A stretch of DNA of 64,000 nt, from the NCBI GenBank assembly GCA_905221325.1, contig CAJNCS010000007.1, positions 73,412 through 137,411 on the forward strand. Reading direction: 5' to 3'. Origin of the DNA: a bacterium. Lineage in GTDB: Bacteria; Bacillota; Bacilli; Lactobacillales; Streptococcaceae. Positions 10,892-21,310 of this stretch are shown piece after piece (position 1 is the first letter of the stretch; each line of letters starts with the position of its first letter). The notes under the pieces were generated by a model. That model worked only from the letters and a program-made list of their open reading frames with translations. It was not told the origin of the DNA and made no database searches. Position numbers and translations under genes: made by a program.

Positions 10892-12859
10892 ATGAAATCG
10901 AAAAAGTGGCTCTTAGGAGCAGGTGCTGTTTTGAGTGCAGCCCTACTGTTAACTGCTTGTGGGCAAAGTGAAAAGAAGGCTGATGCTCCCAAAACGTTCT
11001 CTTATGTCTACGCTATGGACCCATCTTCTTTGGACTATAGTGTGACGAGCAAGAGCTCAACCTCTGACGTTATAGCCAACGTTGTCGATGGCCTTTTGGA
11101 AAATGATAAGTATGGGAACTTAATTCCATCGCTTGCAGAAGACTGGTCTGTTTCAAAGGATGGTTTGACTTACACCTACAAACTTCGTAAGGGTGTAAAA
11201 TGGTATACTTCTGATGGAGAAGAATACGCTGAAGTCAAGGCAAAAGACTTCGTTACGGGTCTGAAACACGCAGCTGACGGCAAATCAGACGGCCTCTCTC
11301 TCCTTCAAGATTCTATTAAAGGCTTGGCGGAGTATGTCAGTGGTGAGAGCAATGATTTCTCTACAGTAGGAGTTAAGGCTGTTGACGATTATACGGTTGA
11401 ATATACGCTCAACAAACCAGAAAGTTTCTGGAACTCTAAAGTTACAACTGCTACTATGCTTCCAGTTAATGAAGAATTCTTGAACTCTAAAGGGAGCGAC
11501 TACGGTGCACCAACACCATCAAGTATTCTTTATAACGGACCTTATTTCTTGAAATCATTGACTTCAAAATCAGTCATTGAGTATGAAAAGAATCCAAACT
11601 ACTGGGATAAGGACAATGTTAAGATTGACAACATCAAACTAACCTTCTATGATGGTTCTGACCAAGAATCCTTGATTCGAAGCTTTACACAAGGTGCCTA
11701 TACAACAGCTCGTCTCTTCCCAACAAGCTCAAACTTTGAGTCAACTAAGAAAGAGTACGGAGATAAGATTGTCTACAGTCCACAAGAAGCGACAAGCTAC
11801 TATCTCACTGTTAACGTAAACCGTCAGTCTTACAATAAAACAGCCAAAACAGACGAAGCTCAAAAAACATCAACCAAAGAAGCTCTTCTCAACAAGAACT
11901 TCCGTCAGGCGCTGAACTTTGCCCTTGACCGTCACTCTTACACTGCTCAGTTAAATGGTGAAGAAGGTGCGGACAAGATTATCCGTAACAGCCTAGTGCC
12001 TCATGACTACGTTCAAGTAGGTGAAAAAACCTTTGGAGAGTTGGCTCAGGCAGAGCTCGTTTCATATGGAGACCAGTGGAAAGATGTAGCCCTTACAGAT
12101 GGCAAGGATACGATTTACAGTCCTGAAAAAGCCAAGGCAGCCTTTGCAAAGGCTAAGGCAGAATTGCAGGCCAAGGGTGTGACCTTCCCAATCCGTTTGG
12201 ATGTTCCAGTTGAACAAACAGATGTAATCGCGGTTCAACAAACCAACTCACTCAAGCAGTCTATCGAATCATCACTTGGTACGGAGAATGTCATTGTCGA
12301 TGTCCTTCAAATGACAGATAATGAGAAAATGAGTATTACGTCTCAAGCCAAGGTGCCATCTCAAAAAGACTATGACTTGAACGGAACTGGTTGGGGACCT
12401 GACTATCAAGACCCAGCTACCTACCTCAACATCCTTGATGCTAAGAAGGGTTCTGCCCTTAAACACTTGGGAATTACTCGCGGAAAAGATCCAGAAGTGA
12501 TGGCTCAAGTTGGTCTAGACGAATACAAGAAACTCTTGGATGATGCTGCAGCTGAAACCAGCGACCTTAATAAGCGTTACGAAAAATACGCTAAAGCTCA
12601 AGCTTGGGTATCGGATAGTTCGCTCTTGATCCCAGTTGCCTCTTCGGGTGGCTCTCCAACTGTTAGCCGAACTGTACCATTCTCAAAAGCATACTCACAA
12701 GTCGGAATCAAGGGAGACCCGTTTGTATTCAAAGGTTTGGAGCTGCAAAAGGATGTCGTGACTACAAAAGAATACGAAGAAGCTCTCAAGAAATGGCAGA
12801 AAGAAAAAATTGAAACAAATGCCAAATACCAAAAAGAGCTAGAAAAACACGTCAAATAG
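10892..12859 (+). CDS. Oligopeptide ABC transporter substrate-binding lipoprotein (AliC/AliD type, first copy)
   Basis: Extracellular lipid-anchored receptor that captures oligopeptides for the Ami/Opp permease; pneumococcal relatives also influence competence and colonisation. The signal peptide MKSKKWLLGAGAVLS ends in the lipobox LLTACG, with the lipidated Cys near residue 23. An SBP_bac_5 fold follows (655 residues in all), including the family segments DGLTYTYKLRKG and NKNFRQALNFA. The start at 10892 has AAGGAG 7 bases upstream. It has its own promoter and hairpin, and no permease genes are nearby, as is typical for orphan Ali proteins. Position between dexB and the capsule genes matches aliB-like ORF1 (aliC) of nonencapsulated pneumococci and S. 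mitis; that orthology is inference. Confidence 0.9.
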   Translation: MKSKKWLLGAGAVLSAALLLTACGQSEKKADAPKTFSYVYAMDPSSLDYSVTSKSSTSDVIANVVDGLLENDKYGNLIPSLAEDWSVSKDGLTYTYKLRKGVKWYTSDGEEYAEVKAKDFVTGLKHAADGKSDGLSLLQDSIKGLAEYVSGESNDFSTVGVKAVDDYTVEYTLNKPESFWNSKVTTATMLPVNEEFLNSKGSDYGAPTPSSILYNGPYFLKSLTSKSVIEYEKNPNYWDKDNVKIDNIKLTFYDGSDQESLIRSFTQGAYTTARLFPTSSNFESTKKEYGDKIVYSPQEATSYYLTVNVNRQSYNKTAKTDEAQKTSTKEALLNKNFRQALNFALDRHSYTAQLNGEEGADKIIRNSLVPHDYVQVGEKTFGELAQAELVSYGDQWKDVALTDGKDTIYSPEKAKAAFAKAKAELQAKGVTFPIRLDVPVEQTDVIAVQQTNSLKQSIESSLGTENVIVDVLQMTDNEKMSITSQAKVPSQKDYDLNGTGWGPDYQDPATYLNILDAKKGSALKHLGITRGKDPEVMAQVGLDEYKKLLDDAAAETSDLNKRYEKYAKAQAWVSDSSLLIPVASSGGSPTVSRTVPFSKAYSQVGIKGDPFVFKGLELQKDVVTTKEYEEALKKWQKEKIETNAKYQKELEKHVK

Positions 12860-12867
12860 CCTATAAA

Positions 12868-12906
12868 AGAAAAGGAAGTTGCAGAAAATCTGTACTTCCT
12901 TTTTCT
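12868..12906 (+). terminator. Terminator after the first ali paralogue
   Basis: AAAAGGAAGT pairs with ACTTCCTTTT, an outer stem around an AT-rich loop, ending in a T run. Confidence 0.75.
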
Positions 12907-12941
12907 GGTTTGGAGACAGCAGTCGTCGTAAAATCAGTAAC

Positions 12942-12970
12942 TTTACATTTTTGGATGGATTTGATAGAAT
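12942..12970 (+). promoter_or_regulatory. Promoter of the second ali paralogue
   Basis: TTTACA (12942-12947), a 17-bp spacer and TAGAAT (12965-12970), about 38 bases before the start codon. Confidence 0.55.
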
Positions 12971-13008
12971 ATGTTTATGTTACAAGAAGTGACATAAAGG
13001 AGTGAATG

Positions 13009-14967
13009 ATGAAAATGAAAAAAAGACTTATCGGAACAGGTCTTGTCTTAGCGACCGGGATTTTGCTCTCTGCATGTGGACAGTCCAACACAGATACTAG
13101 CACTTATTCATCCACATTTAGTGCGAATCCGACAACTTTTAACTATCTTCTAGATTATTATGCAGATAATACTGCAGTGATTACCAATCTTGTGGATGGT
13201 TTGCTAGAAAATGACAGCTATGGGAATCTAACGCCAGCTCTAGCTGAGGATTGGTCCGTTTCATCAGATGGTTTGACCTATACCTACAAACTCAGAAAAG
13301 ATGCCAAGTGGTACACTGCTGATGGAGAAGAGTACGCTCCAGTCAAAGCCCAAGACTTTGTCACCGGGATTAAGTATGCTGCGGACAACAAGGGTCAAGC
13401 CATGGATCTCATCCAAAACTCTATCAAGGGATTGAATGACTATGTGACAGGTGCGACCAATGACTTCACAACAGTTGGTGTGAAAGCCTTGGATGACCAT
13501 ACGGTCGAGTATACTTTGACTCGACCAGAACCGTACTGGAACTCAAAAACAACCAACAGTATCCTTTTCCCAGTTAATGAAGAGTTCTTAAAATCAAAGG
13601 ATAAAGATTTTGGGACTTTGACGCCAGACAGTATCCTTTATAATGGTCCATATCTGTTAAAAGATTTCACATCAAAATCTTCGATCGAGTATGTGAAGAA
13701 CCCGCACTATTATGATCATGATAAAGTGACCATTGAAAAAGTTAAGTTAGCCTACTTTGATGGCTCGGATCAGGAGATGACCATTCGTAACTTTGAAAGT
13801 GGTGCCTATACGCTTGCGGGAGTCTATCCAAATAGTTCCAACTATGCCAAGATAAAAGAAAAATACCAAGATAATATCGTTTATAGCTTACAAGACAAGA
13901 CGTCTTGGTACTTCAACTTTAACGTTAACCGTAAAGCCTATAACCATACTGCTAAAACAACGGACGAACAAAAGAAATCAGCTCAAACAGCTATCTTAAA
14001 TAAAAATTTCCGTCAGGCTATCAACTTTGGAATTGATCGAACAGCCTACTCTGCTCAATCTAACGGTGAAGAAGCAGCGAGCAAAACCCTTCGTAATACT
14101 CTAGTTCCCCCAACTTTTGTCCAGATTGGAGATAAGACCTTTGGAGAAGTGACAGCTTCTAAGCTTGTCAACTACGGAACAGAGTGGTCAGGTATCAACT
14201 TGGCGGATGCCCAAGATGCCTACTTCAACAAGGAAAAGGCCCAAGCAAAATTTGCAGAAGCTAAAAAGGAATTGGAAGCCCAAGGGGTGACCTTCCCGAT
14301 TCATTTGGACGTCCCAGTTGACCAAACCAATAAAAATGCAGTTTCTGGTATGAACTCGGTTAAACAAACCCTTGAAACAGTACTAGGTTCTGATAATGTT
14401 GTCATTGATGTTCAGCAACTTTCAACAGATGACTTTGGGAATGTGGCTTTCCTAGCACCAAATCCAGCAGCTCGTGATTACGATTTGAACTTTGATGGCT
14501 GGGTCGGTGATTACCAGGATCCATCAACTTATCTAGATCCCTTCAATGCTGAAAGTGGCTTCTATCTCAAGATTTTTGGTCTTGATGCCAAGGAAGACCA
14601 AGAACTTATCAAGGGTCTAGGACTTGATACCTATACGAAACTTCTGAAAGAAGCAGACGCTGAGAACAAAGATGTCGCTAAGCGTTATGAAAAATATGCT
14701 GAAGCTCAAGCTTGGATGATTGACAACTCTCTAGTCATGTCTGCTATGTCAAATGGTGGTACAGCCTCTGTAACTAAAGTAACTCCGTTTACACGTGCCT
14801 ACTCTCTAGTGGGAATCAAGGGTGACGGAAATAATTACAAGTACATGAGACTTCAAAAAGACCCTGTTACCAAGAAACAATTTGATGAAGCCAAGGCTAA
14901 GTGGGAAGAAGAAAGTAAAAAGGCTATCGAAAAGAGTCAAAAAGAATTTAAAAATCATGTCAAATAA
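13009..14967 (+). CDS. Oligopeptide ABC transporter substrate-binding lipoprotein (AliC/AliD type, second copy)
   Basis: Paralogue of the preceding gene and of aliA at 33070; 652 residues. The signal peptide ends in the lipobox LLSACG, followed by the same SBP_bac_5 architecture with the shared segments DGLTYTYKLRKD, FRQAINFGIDR and a C-terminal Lys/Glu-rich tail. It has a separate promoter and hairpin, so it is probably expressed alone and uses the Ami permease encoded elsewhere. ATG codons at 13006 and 13009 are both possible; 13009 is better spaced from AAAGGAG. Synteny suggests aliB-like ORF2 (aliD). The peptide specificity cannot be read from the sequence, and divergence from its neighbour suggests a different ligand range. 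Confidence 0.9.
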   Translation: MKMKKRLIGTGLVLATGILLSACGQSNTDTSTYSSTFSANPTTFNYLLDYYADNTAVITNLVDGLLENDSYGNLTPALAEDWSVSSDGLTYTYKLRKDAKWYTADGEEYAPVKAQDFVTGIKYAADNKGQAMDLIQNSIKGLNDYVTGATNDFTTVGVKALDDHTVEYTLTRPEPYWNSKTTNSILFPVNEEFLKSKDKDFGTLTPDSILYNGPYLLKDFTSKSSIEYVKNPHYYDHDKVTIEKVKLAYFDGSDQEMTIRNFESGAYTLAGVYPNSSNYAKIKEKYQDNIVYSLQDKTSWYFNFNVNRKAYNHTAKTTDEQKKSAQTAILNKNFRQAINFGIDRTAYSAQSNGEEAASKTLRNTLVPPTFVQIGDKTFGEVTASKLVNYGTEWSGINLADAQDAYFNKEKAQAKFAEAKKELEAQGVTFPIHLDVPVDQTNKNAVSGMNSVKQTLETVLGSDNVVIDVQQLSTDDFGNVAFLAPNPAARDYDLNFDGWVGDYQDPSTYLDPFNAESGFYLKIFGLDAKEDQELIKGLGLDTYTKLLKEADAENKDVAKRYEKYAEAQAWMIDNSLVMSAMSNGGTASVTKVTPFTRAYSLVGIKGDGNNYKYMRLQKDPVTKKQFDEAKAKWEEESKKAIEKSQKEFKNHVK

Positions 14968-14975
14968 AAAGTTGA

Positions 14976-15007
14976 AATAAGGTCTCTTGTAAGGGATCTT
15001 ATTTTTC
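14976..15007 (+). terminator. Terminator between the ali paralogues and the cps operon
   Basis: AATAAG and CTTATT arms with further imperfect pairing inside, followed by TTTTTC; it isolates the cps promoter from upstream transcription. Confidence 0.65.
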
Positions 15008-15085
15008 TTGTCGAGACTCTCTATATTGAATCGTCTAATCGGAAGCCACACATAGAAATAAAAACGCTTAACTCGACCGAATGAA

Positions 15086-15114
15086 TGGAATTTATCTTGT
15101 ATCTATGATATAAT
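15086..15114 (+). promoter_or_regulatory. Capsule operon promoter
   Basis: A perfect extended -10, TGATATAAT, ends at 15114, with a weak -35 (TGGAAT, 15086-15091) at 17-bp spacing, about 31 bases upstream of wzg. The pneumococcal cps promoter has the same position and type. It is the only clear promoter seen before the rml genes, so wzg to gct are probably one transcript. Confidence 0.7.
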
Positions 15115-15145
15115 GATTCTAACTATTGACGTATAGAGGAGTATC

Positions 15146-16591
15146 ATGAGTAGACCTTCAAAGAGAGCTCGTTCGGGCAATATGAAGCGCAATATTAATA
15201 TATTTTTACTAACCATTTATCTGATTTTGGGTGGTTTTTTGTTGTTTCTAATCTTTCGACACAACATACTTGCTTTCAGATATCTCAACATAGTCGCGGC
15301 AGTCTTGGTTTTAACGGTGGCTGTTATCAGTTTTCTTCTGATTTTTTATAAAAAAGCTGAGAAGTTCACTATTTTTCTATTGATTTTGTCTATTCTTATA
15401 GGATCTGTTTCTTTATTTACAGTCCAACAATTTATTGGCTTAACTAATCGTTTGAATGCGACGTCTAATTATTCAGAGTATTCGATTAGTGTTGTGGTTT
15501 TGAAAGACAGCGATATCAATAATGTTAGCCAGTTAGACAGCGTTATGGCTCCAACCGAAACGGATAATGAAAATATTCAAAAATTACTTACAGATATTAA
15601 ATCAAATCAAGGTAAGGATTTGACAGTAGAGCAGAGTGCTTCTTATTTAGCGGCTTATAAGAGCCTGCTTGCGGGTGACACAAAGGCGATTGTTTTAAAT
15701 AGTGTCTTTGAAAATATCATTGAATCAGAATATCCTGACTATGCTGCAAAAATCAAAAAAATTTATACCAAGGAGTTGACCAAAAAAGTGGCTGCTCCGA
15801 AGGCAACCAAGAGTCAATCGTTTAACATTTATGTGAGTGGGATTGATACCTACGGTCCGATTAGTTCGGTTTCGCGATCAGACGTCAATATCCTGATGAC
15901 CGTCAATCGCGACACCAAAAAAATCCTTTTGACAACAACGCCACGTGATTCCTATGTTCCGATTGCAGATGGGGGCAACAACCAAAAGGATAAGTTGACC
16001 CACGCAGGAATCTATGGAGTGGATGCTTCTATCCACACTTTGGAAAATCTCTATGGTCTAGATATTAACTATTACGTTCGCTTGAATTTCACATCATTCC
16101 TGAAATTGATTGACCTTTTAGGTGGAATTGATGTTTATAATGATCAAGAATTTACAGCCCACACTAATGGGAAGTATTATCCTGTTGGCAATGTGCATCT
16201 TGACTCAGAACAAGCTCTTGGTTTTGTTCGAGAACGCTATTCTCTAGCAGATGGTGACCGAGATCGTGGACGTAATCAGCAAAAAGTGATTGTGGCCATT
16301 ATTCAAAAATTGACCTCAACTGAAGCCTTGAAAAATTATGATCATATCATTCAAGGCCTACAAGACTCTCTCCAAACCAATATGCCACTTGAGACCATGA
16401 TGGACTTGGTCAATACACAGTTGGAGAGCGGTGGCAACTATAAGGTTAACTCTCAAGACCTAAAAGGAACAGGACGAATGGATCTTCCTTCTTATGCCAT
16501 GCCAGATAGCAACCTCTACATGATGGAAATTGATGATAGTAGTTTAGCTGCTGTCAAGTCGGCAATTCAAGATGTGATGGAGGGTAAATGA
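15146..16591 (+). CDS. wzg: Capsule attachment/regulatory protein Wzg (CpsA), LytR-CpsA-Psr family
   Basis: Membrane protein that transfers undecaprenyl-linked capsule to peptidoglycan and modulates capsule amount. It has 481 residues. Three hydrophobic segments lie in the first 110 residues, then the DNA_PPF accessory domain, then the LCP catalytic domain from about residue 225 with [20 protein letters not shown] and [15 protein letters not shown], which supply the conserved Asp and Arg residues for pyrophosphate binding. AGAGGAG precedes the ATG at 15146. It is the first gene of the cps operon, as in all Wzy-type pneumococcal loci. Confidence 0.95.
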   Translation: MSRPSKRARSGNMKRNINIFLLTIYLILGGFLLFLIFRHNILAFRYLNIVAAVLVLTVAVISFLLIFYKKAEKFTIFLLILSILIGSVSLFTVQQFIGLTNRLNATSNYSEYSISVVVLKDSDINNVSQLDSVMAPTETDNENIQKLLTDIKSNQGKDLTVEQSASYLAAYKSLLAGDTKAIVLNSVFENIIESEYPDYAAKIKKIYTKELTKKVAAPKATKSQSFNIYVSGIDTYGPISSVSRSDVNILMTVNRDTKKILLTTTPRDSYVPIADGGNNQKDKLTHAGIYGVDASIHTLENLYGLDINYYVRLNFTSFLKLIDLLGGIDVYNDQEFTAHTNGKYYPVGNVHLDSEQALGFVRERYSLADGDRDRGRNQQKVIVAIIQKLTSTEALKNYDHIIQGLQDSLQTNMPLETMMDLVNTQLESGGNYKVNSQDLKGTGRMDLPSYAMPDSNLYMMEIDDSSLAAVKSAIQDVMEGK

Positions 16592-16592
16592 G

Positions 16593-17324
16593 ATGATTGA
16601 TATTCATTCGCACATAGTCTTTGATGTAGATGACGGACCAAAATCAAGAGAAGAAAGCAAGGCTCTTTTGGCAGAAGCTTATCATCAGGGAGTACGGATG
16701 ATTGTTTCCACCTCTCACCGTCGCAAGGGCATGTTTGAAACTCCAGAAGAGAAGATAGCAGAAAATTTTCTTCAGGTTCGGGAAATAGCTAAGGAAGTGG
16801 CGAGTGACTTGGTCATTGCTTATGGGGCGGAAATTTACTACACACCAGATGTTTTGGATAAGATGGAAAAAAAGCGGATTCCAACTCTCAATGATAGTCG
16901 TTATGCCTTGATAGAATTTAGTATGAACACCCCTTATCGCGATATTCATAGCGCCTTGAGCAAGATCTTGATGTTGGGAATTACTCCAGTCATTGCCCAC
17001 ATCGAGCGCTATGATGCTCTTGAAAATAATGAAAAACGTGTCCGAGAACTGATCGATATGGGCTGTTACACGCAAGTGAATAGTTCACATGTCCTCAAAC
17101 CCAAGCTTTTCGGAGAACGTTATAAATTCATGAAAAAAAGAGCCCAGTATTTTTTAGAGCAGGATTTGGTTCATGTGATTGCAAGTGATATGCACAATCT
17201 AGACGGCAGACCTCCTCGCATGGCAGAAGCATATGACCTTATTGCCCAAAAATACGGAGAAGCGAAGGCTCAGGAACTCTTTATAGACAATCCTCGAAAA
17301 ATTGTAATGGATCAACTAATTTAG
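16593..17324 (+). CDS. wzh: Capsule tyrosine-protein phosphatase Wzh (CpsB)
   Basis: Manganese-dependent PHP-family phosphatase that dephosphorylates the tyrosine kinase Wze and so tunes capsule assembly; cytoplasmic. It has 243 residues, the normal length. Metal-site motifs are visible: [14 protein letters not shown] at the N-terminus, the TSHRRKG segment, GAEIYY, AHIERY and ASDMHN near the C-terminus. It begins one base after the wzg stop codon, so translation is likely coupled. Order and sequence fit pneumococcal cpsB. Confidence 0.95.
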   Translation: MIDIHSHIVFDVDDGPKSREESKALLAEAYHQGVRMIVSTSHRRKGMFETPEEKIAENFLQVREIAKEVASDLVIAYGAEIYYTPDVLDKMEKKRIPTLNDSRYALIEFSMNTPYRDIHSALSKILMLGITPVIAHIERYDALENNEKRVRELIDMGCYTQVNSSHVLKPKLFGERYKFMKKRAQYFLEQDLVHVIASDMHNLDGRPPRMAEAYDLIAQKYGEAKAQELFIDNPRKIVMDQLI

Positions 17325-17332
17325 GAGAAATG

Positions 17333-18025
17333 ATGAAAGAACAAAATACGATAGAAATCGATGTATTCCAATTACTTAAAACCTTGTGGAAACGCAAACT
17401 AATTATTTTATTAGTGGCACTTGTGACAGGTGCGGGAGCTTTTGCATATAGCACTTTTATCGTTAAGCCAGAATATACGAGTACCACGCGTATTTACGTA
17501 GTCAACCGTAATCAAGGAGATAAGCCGGGGCTGACAAATCAGGACTTGCAGGCAGGATCTTATCTGGTAAAAGACTACCGCGAGATTATCCTTTCGCAGG
17601 ATGTATTGGAAAAGGTAGCGACAAATTTGAAATTGGATATGCCAGCAAAAACGTTAGCTAGTAAAGTTCAAGTGACTGTACCAGCTGACACTCGTATCGT
17701 CTCAATCTCTGTCAAGGATAAACAACCAGAGGAAGCCAGCCGCATTGCTAATTCTCTACGAGAAGCTGCTGCAGAAAAGATCATCGCTGTAACGCGAGTA
17801 TCTGATGTAACGACACTTGAAGAAGCGCGACCAGCTACGACTCCCTCTTCTCCAAATGTTCGACGCAACACCTTGTTTGGTTTTCTTGGAGGAGCCGTTG
17901 TAACAGTAATTACTGTTCTTTTGATTGAGTTACTCGATACCCGTGTGAAACGTCTTGAAGATGTCGAAGATGTACTGCAAATTCCACTTCTAGGGGTCGT
18001 TCCAGATTTGGACAAAATGAAATAG
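17333..18025 (+). CDS. wzd: Capsule chain-length regulator Wzd (CpsC)
   Basis: Polysaccharide co-polymerase of the Wzz family; with Wze it forms a bacterial tyrosine-kinase complex in the membrane at the division site. The 230 residues have one transmembrane helix near residues 25-45 and another near residues 180-200 around an extracellular loop, and a C-terminal cytoplasmic tail ([14 protein letters not shown]). ATG at 17330 and 17333 are adjacent; 17333 is spaced better from TAGGAG and matches pneumococcal starts. It lies between wzh and wze. Confidence 0.95.
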   Translation: MKEQNTIEIDVFQLLKTLWKRKLIILLVALVTGAGAFAYSTFIVKPEYTSTTRIYVVNRNQGDKPGLTNQDLQAGSYLVKDYREIILSQDVLEKVATNLKLDMPAKTLASKVQVTVPADTRIVSISVKDKQPEEASRIANSLREAAAEKIIAVTRVSDVTTLEEARPATTPSSPNVRRNTLFGFLGGAVVTVITVLLIELLDTRVKRLEDVEDVLQIPLLGVVPDLDKMK

Positions 18026-18034
18026 GAGGAAGTT

Positions 18035-18718
18035 ATGCCAACGTTAGAAATCTCACAGGCAAAATTGGATCTTGTAAAAAAGGCGGAGGAATATTATAAC
18101 GCTTTGTGCACGAACCTACAGTTAAGTGGAGATGATTTGAAAGTATTTTCTATCACTTCTGTGAATCCAGGAGAAGGAAAATCAACGACTTCCACTAGTA
18201 TAGCTTGGGCTTTTGCGCGTGCAGGTTACAAAACGCTGTTGATTGATGGAGATATCCGCAATTCTGTTATGTCAGGTGTCTTTAAAGCAAGGGATAAAAT
18301 TACAGGTCTGACGGAATTTCTATCAGGAACTACAGACCTGTCACAAGGACTTTGTGATACCAATATCGAAAATCTCTTTGTGATTCAGGCTGGTACTGTG
18401 TCACCGAATCCGACGGCCCTTCTTCAAAGTAAGAATTTCAGTACAATGCTTGAAACCTTGCGTAAATATTTTGACTACATCATCGTAGACACTGCTCCTG
18501 TCGGTGCCGTGATTGATGCAGCTATCATTACGCGAAAATGTGATGCTTCTATTTTAGTGACAGCAGCAGGTAAAACAAATCGACGAGAGATTCAAAAAGC
18601 GAAAGAACAGTTGGAACACACAGGGAAACCATTTTTAGGAGTTGTGTTGAATAAATTCGATACTTCAGTATACAAACACAGTCCTTATGGAAATTATGGA
18701 GATTACGGGAAAAAATAA
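18035..18718 (+). CDS. wze: Capsule tyrosine-protein kinase Wze (CpsD)
   Basis: Cytoplasmic BY-kinase that autophosphorylates on a C-terminal tyrosine cluster when bound to Wzd, controlling polymer export and attachment. It has 227 residues. Walker A is PGEGKST near residues 47-53, Walker A' is LLIDGDIR and Walker B is IIVDTAPVG. The C-terminus carries the phosphoacceptor cluster SPYGNYGDYGKK with three tyrosines. It follows wzd by 9 bases with AGGAGG as ribosome site. Confidence 0.96.
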   Translation: MPTLEISQAKLDLVKKAEEYYNALCTNLQLSGDDLKVFSITSVNPGEGKSTTSTSIAWAFARAGYKTLLIDGDIRNSVMSGVFKARDKITGLTEFLSGTTDLSQGLCDTNIENLFVIQAGTVSPNPTALLQSKNFSTMLETLRKYFDYIIVDTAPVGAVIDAAIITRKCDASILVTAAGKTNRREIQKAKEQLEHTGKPFLGVVLNKFDTSVYKHSPYGNYGDYGKK

Positions 18719-18739
18719 AAAATAGGTTGGGGGATAGAG

Positions 18740-20107
18740 ATGAATGGAAAAGTAGTAAAGCCTTCATTGGCCATAATCCAGAGTTTTCTTGTTGTTTTAT
18801 TAACTTATCTACTTAGTGCAGTGAGAGAAACGGAGATTGTTTCAACAACAGCTATTGCACTTTATATCCTCCATTATTTTGTCTTTTATATCAGTGATTA
18901 TGGGCAGGATTTCTTTAAAAGGGGATATTTGCTTGAACTTGTCCAGACATTGAAATATATCCTATTCTTTGCGCTAGCGATTAGTATTTCTAATTTTTTC
19001 TTAGAAGATCGATTTAGTATTTCCAGACGAGGCATGATTTACTTCCTCACATTACATACTCTCTTAGTCTATGTGCTAAACCTATTTATCAAGTGGTATT
19101 GGAAGCGAGCTTACCCCAATTTTAAAGGAAGTAAGAAGATCCTCTTGCTCACAGCAACTTCTCGTGCCGAAAAGGTACTGGATAGATTAATAGAATCAAA
19201 TGAGGTTGTTGGGGAGTTGGTAGCTGTCAGTGTTTTAGACAAACCAGATTTTTGTCATAATTCTTTAAAGGTGGTAGCAGAGGAGGAGATAGTAGACTTT
19301 GCGACTCATGAGGTGGTCGATGAAGTCTTTATCAATCTTCCAAGTGAAAAATACAATATTGGAGAGCTTATCTCTCAGTTTGAAACGATGGGAATTGATG
19401 TAACAGTCAATCTAAATGCTTTTGATCGTAGTTTGGCACGTAACAAGCAAATCCGTGAGATGGCAGGATTAAACGTTGTGACTTTTTCTACAACATTTTA
19501 TAAGACTAGCCACGTGATTGCTAAGCGGATTATTGATATTATCGGTTCTCTAGTAGGGTTGATACTATGTGGTCTAGTCAGTGTTGTACTGGTTCCTTTA
19601 ATTCGAAAGGATGGGGGCTCTGCTGTTTTTGCACAGACGCGTATTGGAAAAAATGGTCGCCACTTCACTTTTTACAAGTTCCGCTCTATGTGTGTAGATG
19701 CTGAGGACAAAAAAAGAGAACTCATGGAACAAAATACCATGCAGGGTGGAATGTTTAAGATGGATGATGACCCACGTATCACGAAAATTGGTCGCTTTAT
19801 ACGGAAGACTAGCTTGGACGAGCTGCCACAGTTCTATAATGTTCTAAAGGGAGATATGAGTTTGGTTGGTACACGACCACCAACAGTGGACGAGTATGAA
19901 CACTATACTCCAGAACAAAAACGTCGTCTAAGTTTTAAACCTGGGATAACAGGCTTATGGCAGGTCAGTGGACGAAGTGAAATCAAGAATTTCGATGAAG
20001 TTGTCAAATTAGATGTGGCCTATATTGATGGTTGGACAATCTGGAAAGACGTTGAAATTTTATTGAAGACAGTTAAAGTTGTATTGATCAAGGATGGAGC
20101 GAAGTGA
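18740..20107 (+). CDS. wchA: Undecaprenyl-phosphate glucose-1-phosphate transferase WchA (CpsE)
   Basis: Starts each capsule repeat unit by moving glucose-1-phosphate from UDP-glucose to undecaprenyl phosphate at the inner membrane face. It is a polyisoprenyl-phosphate hexose-1-phosphate transferase of 455 residues. Four to five membrane helices lie in the first 125 residues, then a Rossmann-like region, then a membrane-associated helix near residue 265 and the catalytic domain with the KFRSM, RKTSLDELPQ, GDMSLVGTRPP and PGITGLWQVSGRS motifs. The sequence is close to my memory of pneumococcal WchA, including its N-terminal half, which argues for glucose rather than another first sugar. Confidence 0.93.
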   Translation: MNGKVVKPSLAIIQSFLVVLLTYLLSAVRETEIVSTTAIALYILHYFVFYISDYGQDFFKRGYLLELVQTLKYILFFALAISISNFFLEDRFSISRRGMIYFLTLHTLLVYVLNLFIKWYWKRAYPNFKGSKKILLLTATSRAEKVLDRLIESNEVVGELVAVSVLDKPDFCHNSLKVVAEEEIVDFATHEVVDEVFINLPSEKYNIGELISQFETMGIDVTVNLNAFDRSLARNKQIREMAGLNVVTFSTTFYKTSHVIAKRIIDIIGSLVGLILCGLVSVVLVPLIRKDGGSAVFAQTRIGKNGRHFTFYKFRSMCVDAEDKKRELMEQNTMQGGMFKMDDDPRITKIGRFIRKTSLDELPQFYNVLKGDMSLVGTRPPTVDEYEHYTPEQKRRLSFKPGITGLWQVSGRSEIKNFDEVVKLDVAYIDGWTIWKDVEILLKTVKVVLIKDGAK

Positions 20108-20137
20108 TTTTTGCCCCTCAGTCTTGTTAGGAGAGAG

Positions 20138-21310
20138 ATGAAACAGTCAGTTTATATCATTGGTTCAAAGGGGATTCCTGCCAAGTATGGAGGATTTGAA
20201 ACCTTTGTTGAAAAATTAACCGAGTATCAAAAGGACAGCAACATACAATACTATATTGCTTGTATGCGTGAGAATTCAGCTAAATCTGGTATCACGGATG
20301 ACCAGTTTGAGCACAATGGAGCCATTTGCTTCAACATTGATGCGCCCAATATCGGACCGGCTCGTGCTATCGCTTACGATATTGCTGCTGTGAATAAAGC
20401 GATTGAAATAGCTAAGAAAAACAAAGATGAAGCTCCTATTTTTTACATTCTAGCTTGTCGTATCGGGCCTTTTATTTCTGGACTTAAGAAAAAAATTCGT
20501 TCGATCGGAGGCCGACTACTGGTAAATCCAGATGGCCATGAGTGGCTTCGGGCTAAATGGAGCCTGCCAGTTCGGAAGTATTGGAAATTTTCGGAACAGT
20601 TGATGATCAAACATGCAGATTTATTAGTCTGTGATAGCAAAAATATCGAAAAATATATCCGAGAGGACTATAAACAGTATCAGCCCAAGACGACCTATAT
20701 CGCTTATGGTACAGATACTACCCCTTCAAGTCTGAAATCAGAAGATGCCAAAGTTCGAAACTGGTATCGTGAAAAAGGAGTAAGCGAAAATGACTATTAT
20801 CTAGTGGTGGGACGATTTGTTCCCGAGAATAATTATGAATCAATGATTCGTGAATTTATCAACTCTAAATCCAATAAGGACTTTGTCCTTATTACAAATG
20901 TGGAGCAAAATAAATTTTACAATCAGTTGTTACAGGATACTGGTTTTGACAAAGATCCTAGGGTCAAATTTGTCGGTACTGTCTATGACCAAGAGTTGCT
21001 CAAGTACATTCGTGAAAATGCCTTTGCCTATTTCCATGGGCATGAAGTCGGGGGAACCAATCCATCGCTCTTAGAAGCTCTTGCATCAACAAAGCTTAAT
21101 TTATTGCTAGATGTTGGCTTTAACCGTGAAGTTGGTGAAGATGGGGCTATTTATTGGAAAAAAGACGAGTTGGCGCGTGTGATTGAAGAGGTAGAACGAT
21201 TTGATGAGGATGCAATTTCGAAATTGGCCGAAAATTCTAGCCAACGGATTGCGGATGCATTCACATGGGAAAAGATTGTGTCAGATTATGAGGAAGTGTT
21301 TACTGTATGA
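20138..21310 (+). CDS. wchF: Rhamnosyltransferase WchF-like (DUF1972/GT4)
   Basis: Probably adds beta-1,4-linked L-rhamnose from dTDP-rhamnose to the lipid-linked glucose as the second step of repeat-unit assembly. It has 390 residues. The N-terminal DUF1972 domain opens with IIGSKGIPAKYGGFE, and a GT4 C-terminal domain has VGRFVPENN and GGTNPSLLEALA with the conserved Glu. It is chosen to start at 20138 after AGGAG; the frame is open further upstream but without a ribosome site. It needs the rmlABCD products encoded at the end of the locus. WchA followed by WchF is a standard start of several pneumococcal and S. oralis loci; the linkage is inferred from that family. Confidence 0.87.
   Translation: MKQSVYIIGSKGIPAKYGGFETFVEKLTEYQKDSNIQYYIACMRENSAKSGITDDQFEHNGAICFNIDAPNIGPARAIAYDIAAVNKAIEIAKKNKDEAPIFYILACRIGPFISGLKKKIRSIGGRLLVNPDGHEWLRAKWSLPVRKYWKFSEQLMIKHADLLVCDSKNIEKYIREDYKQYQPKTTYIAYGTDTTPSSLKSEDAKVRNWYREKGVSENDYYLVVGRFVPENNYESMIREFINSKSNKDFVLITNVEQNKFYNQLLQDTGFDKDPRVKFVGTVYDQELLKYIRENAFAYFHGHEVGGTNPSLLEALASTKLNLLLDVGFNREVGEDGAIYWKKDELARVIEEVERFDEDAISKLAENSSQRIADAFTWEKIVSDYEEVFTV

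Noticed and set aside
15055..15068. Cre-like AAAACGCTTAAC upstream of wzg
   Set aside because: It lacks the fixed TG and CA ends of the consensus and lies upstream of a weak -35; too poor to call next to the two good cre sites elsewhere.
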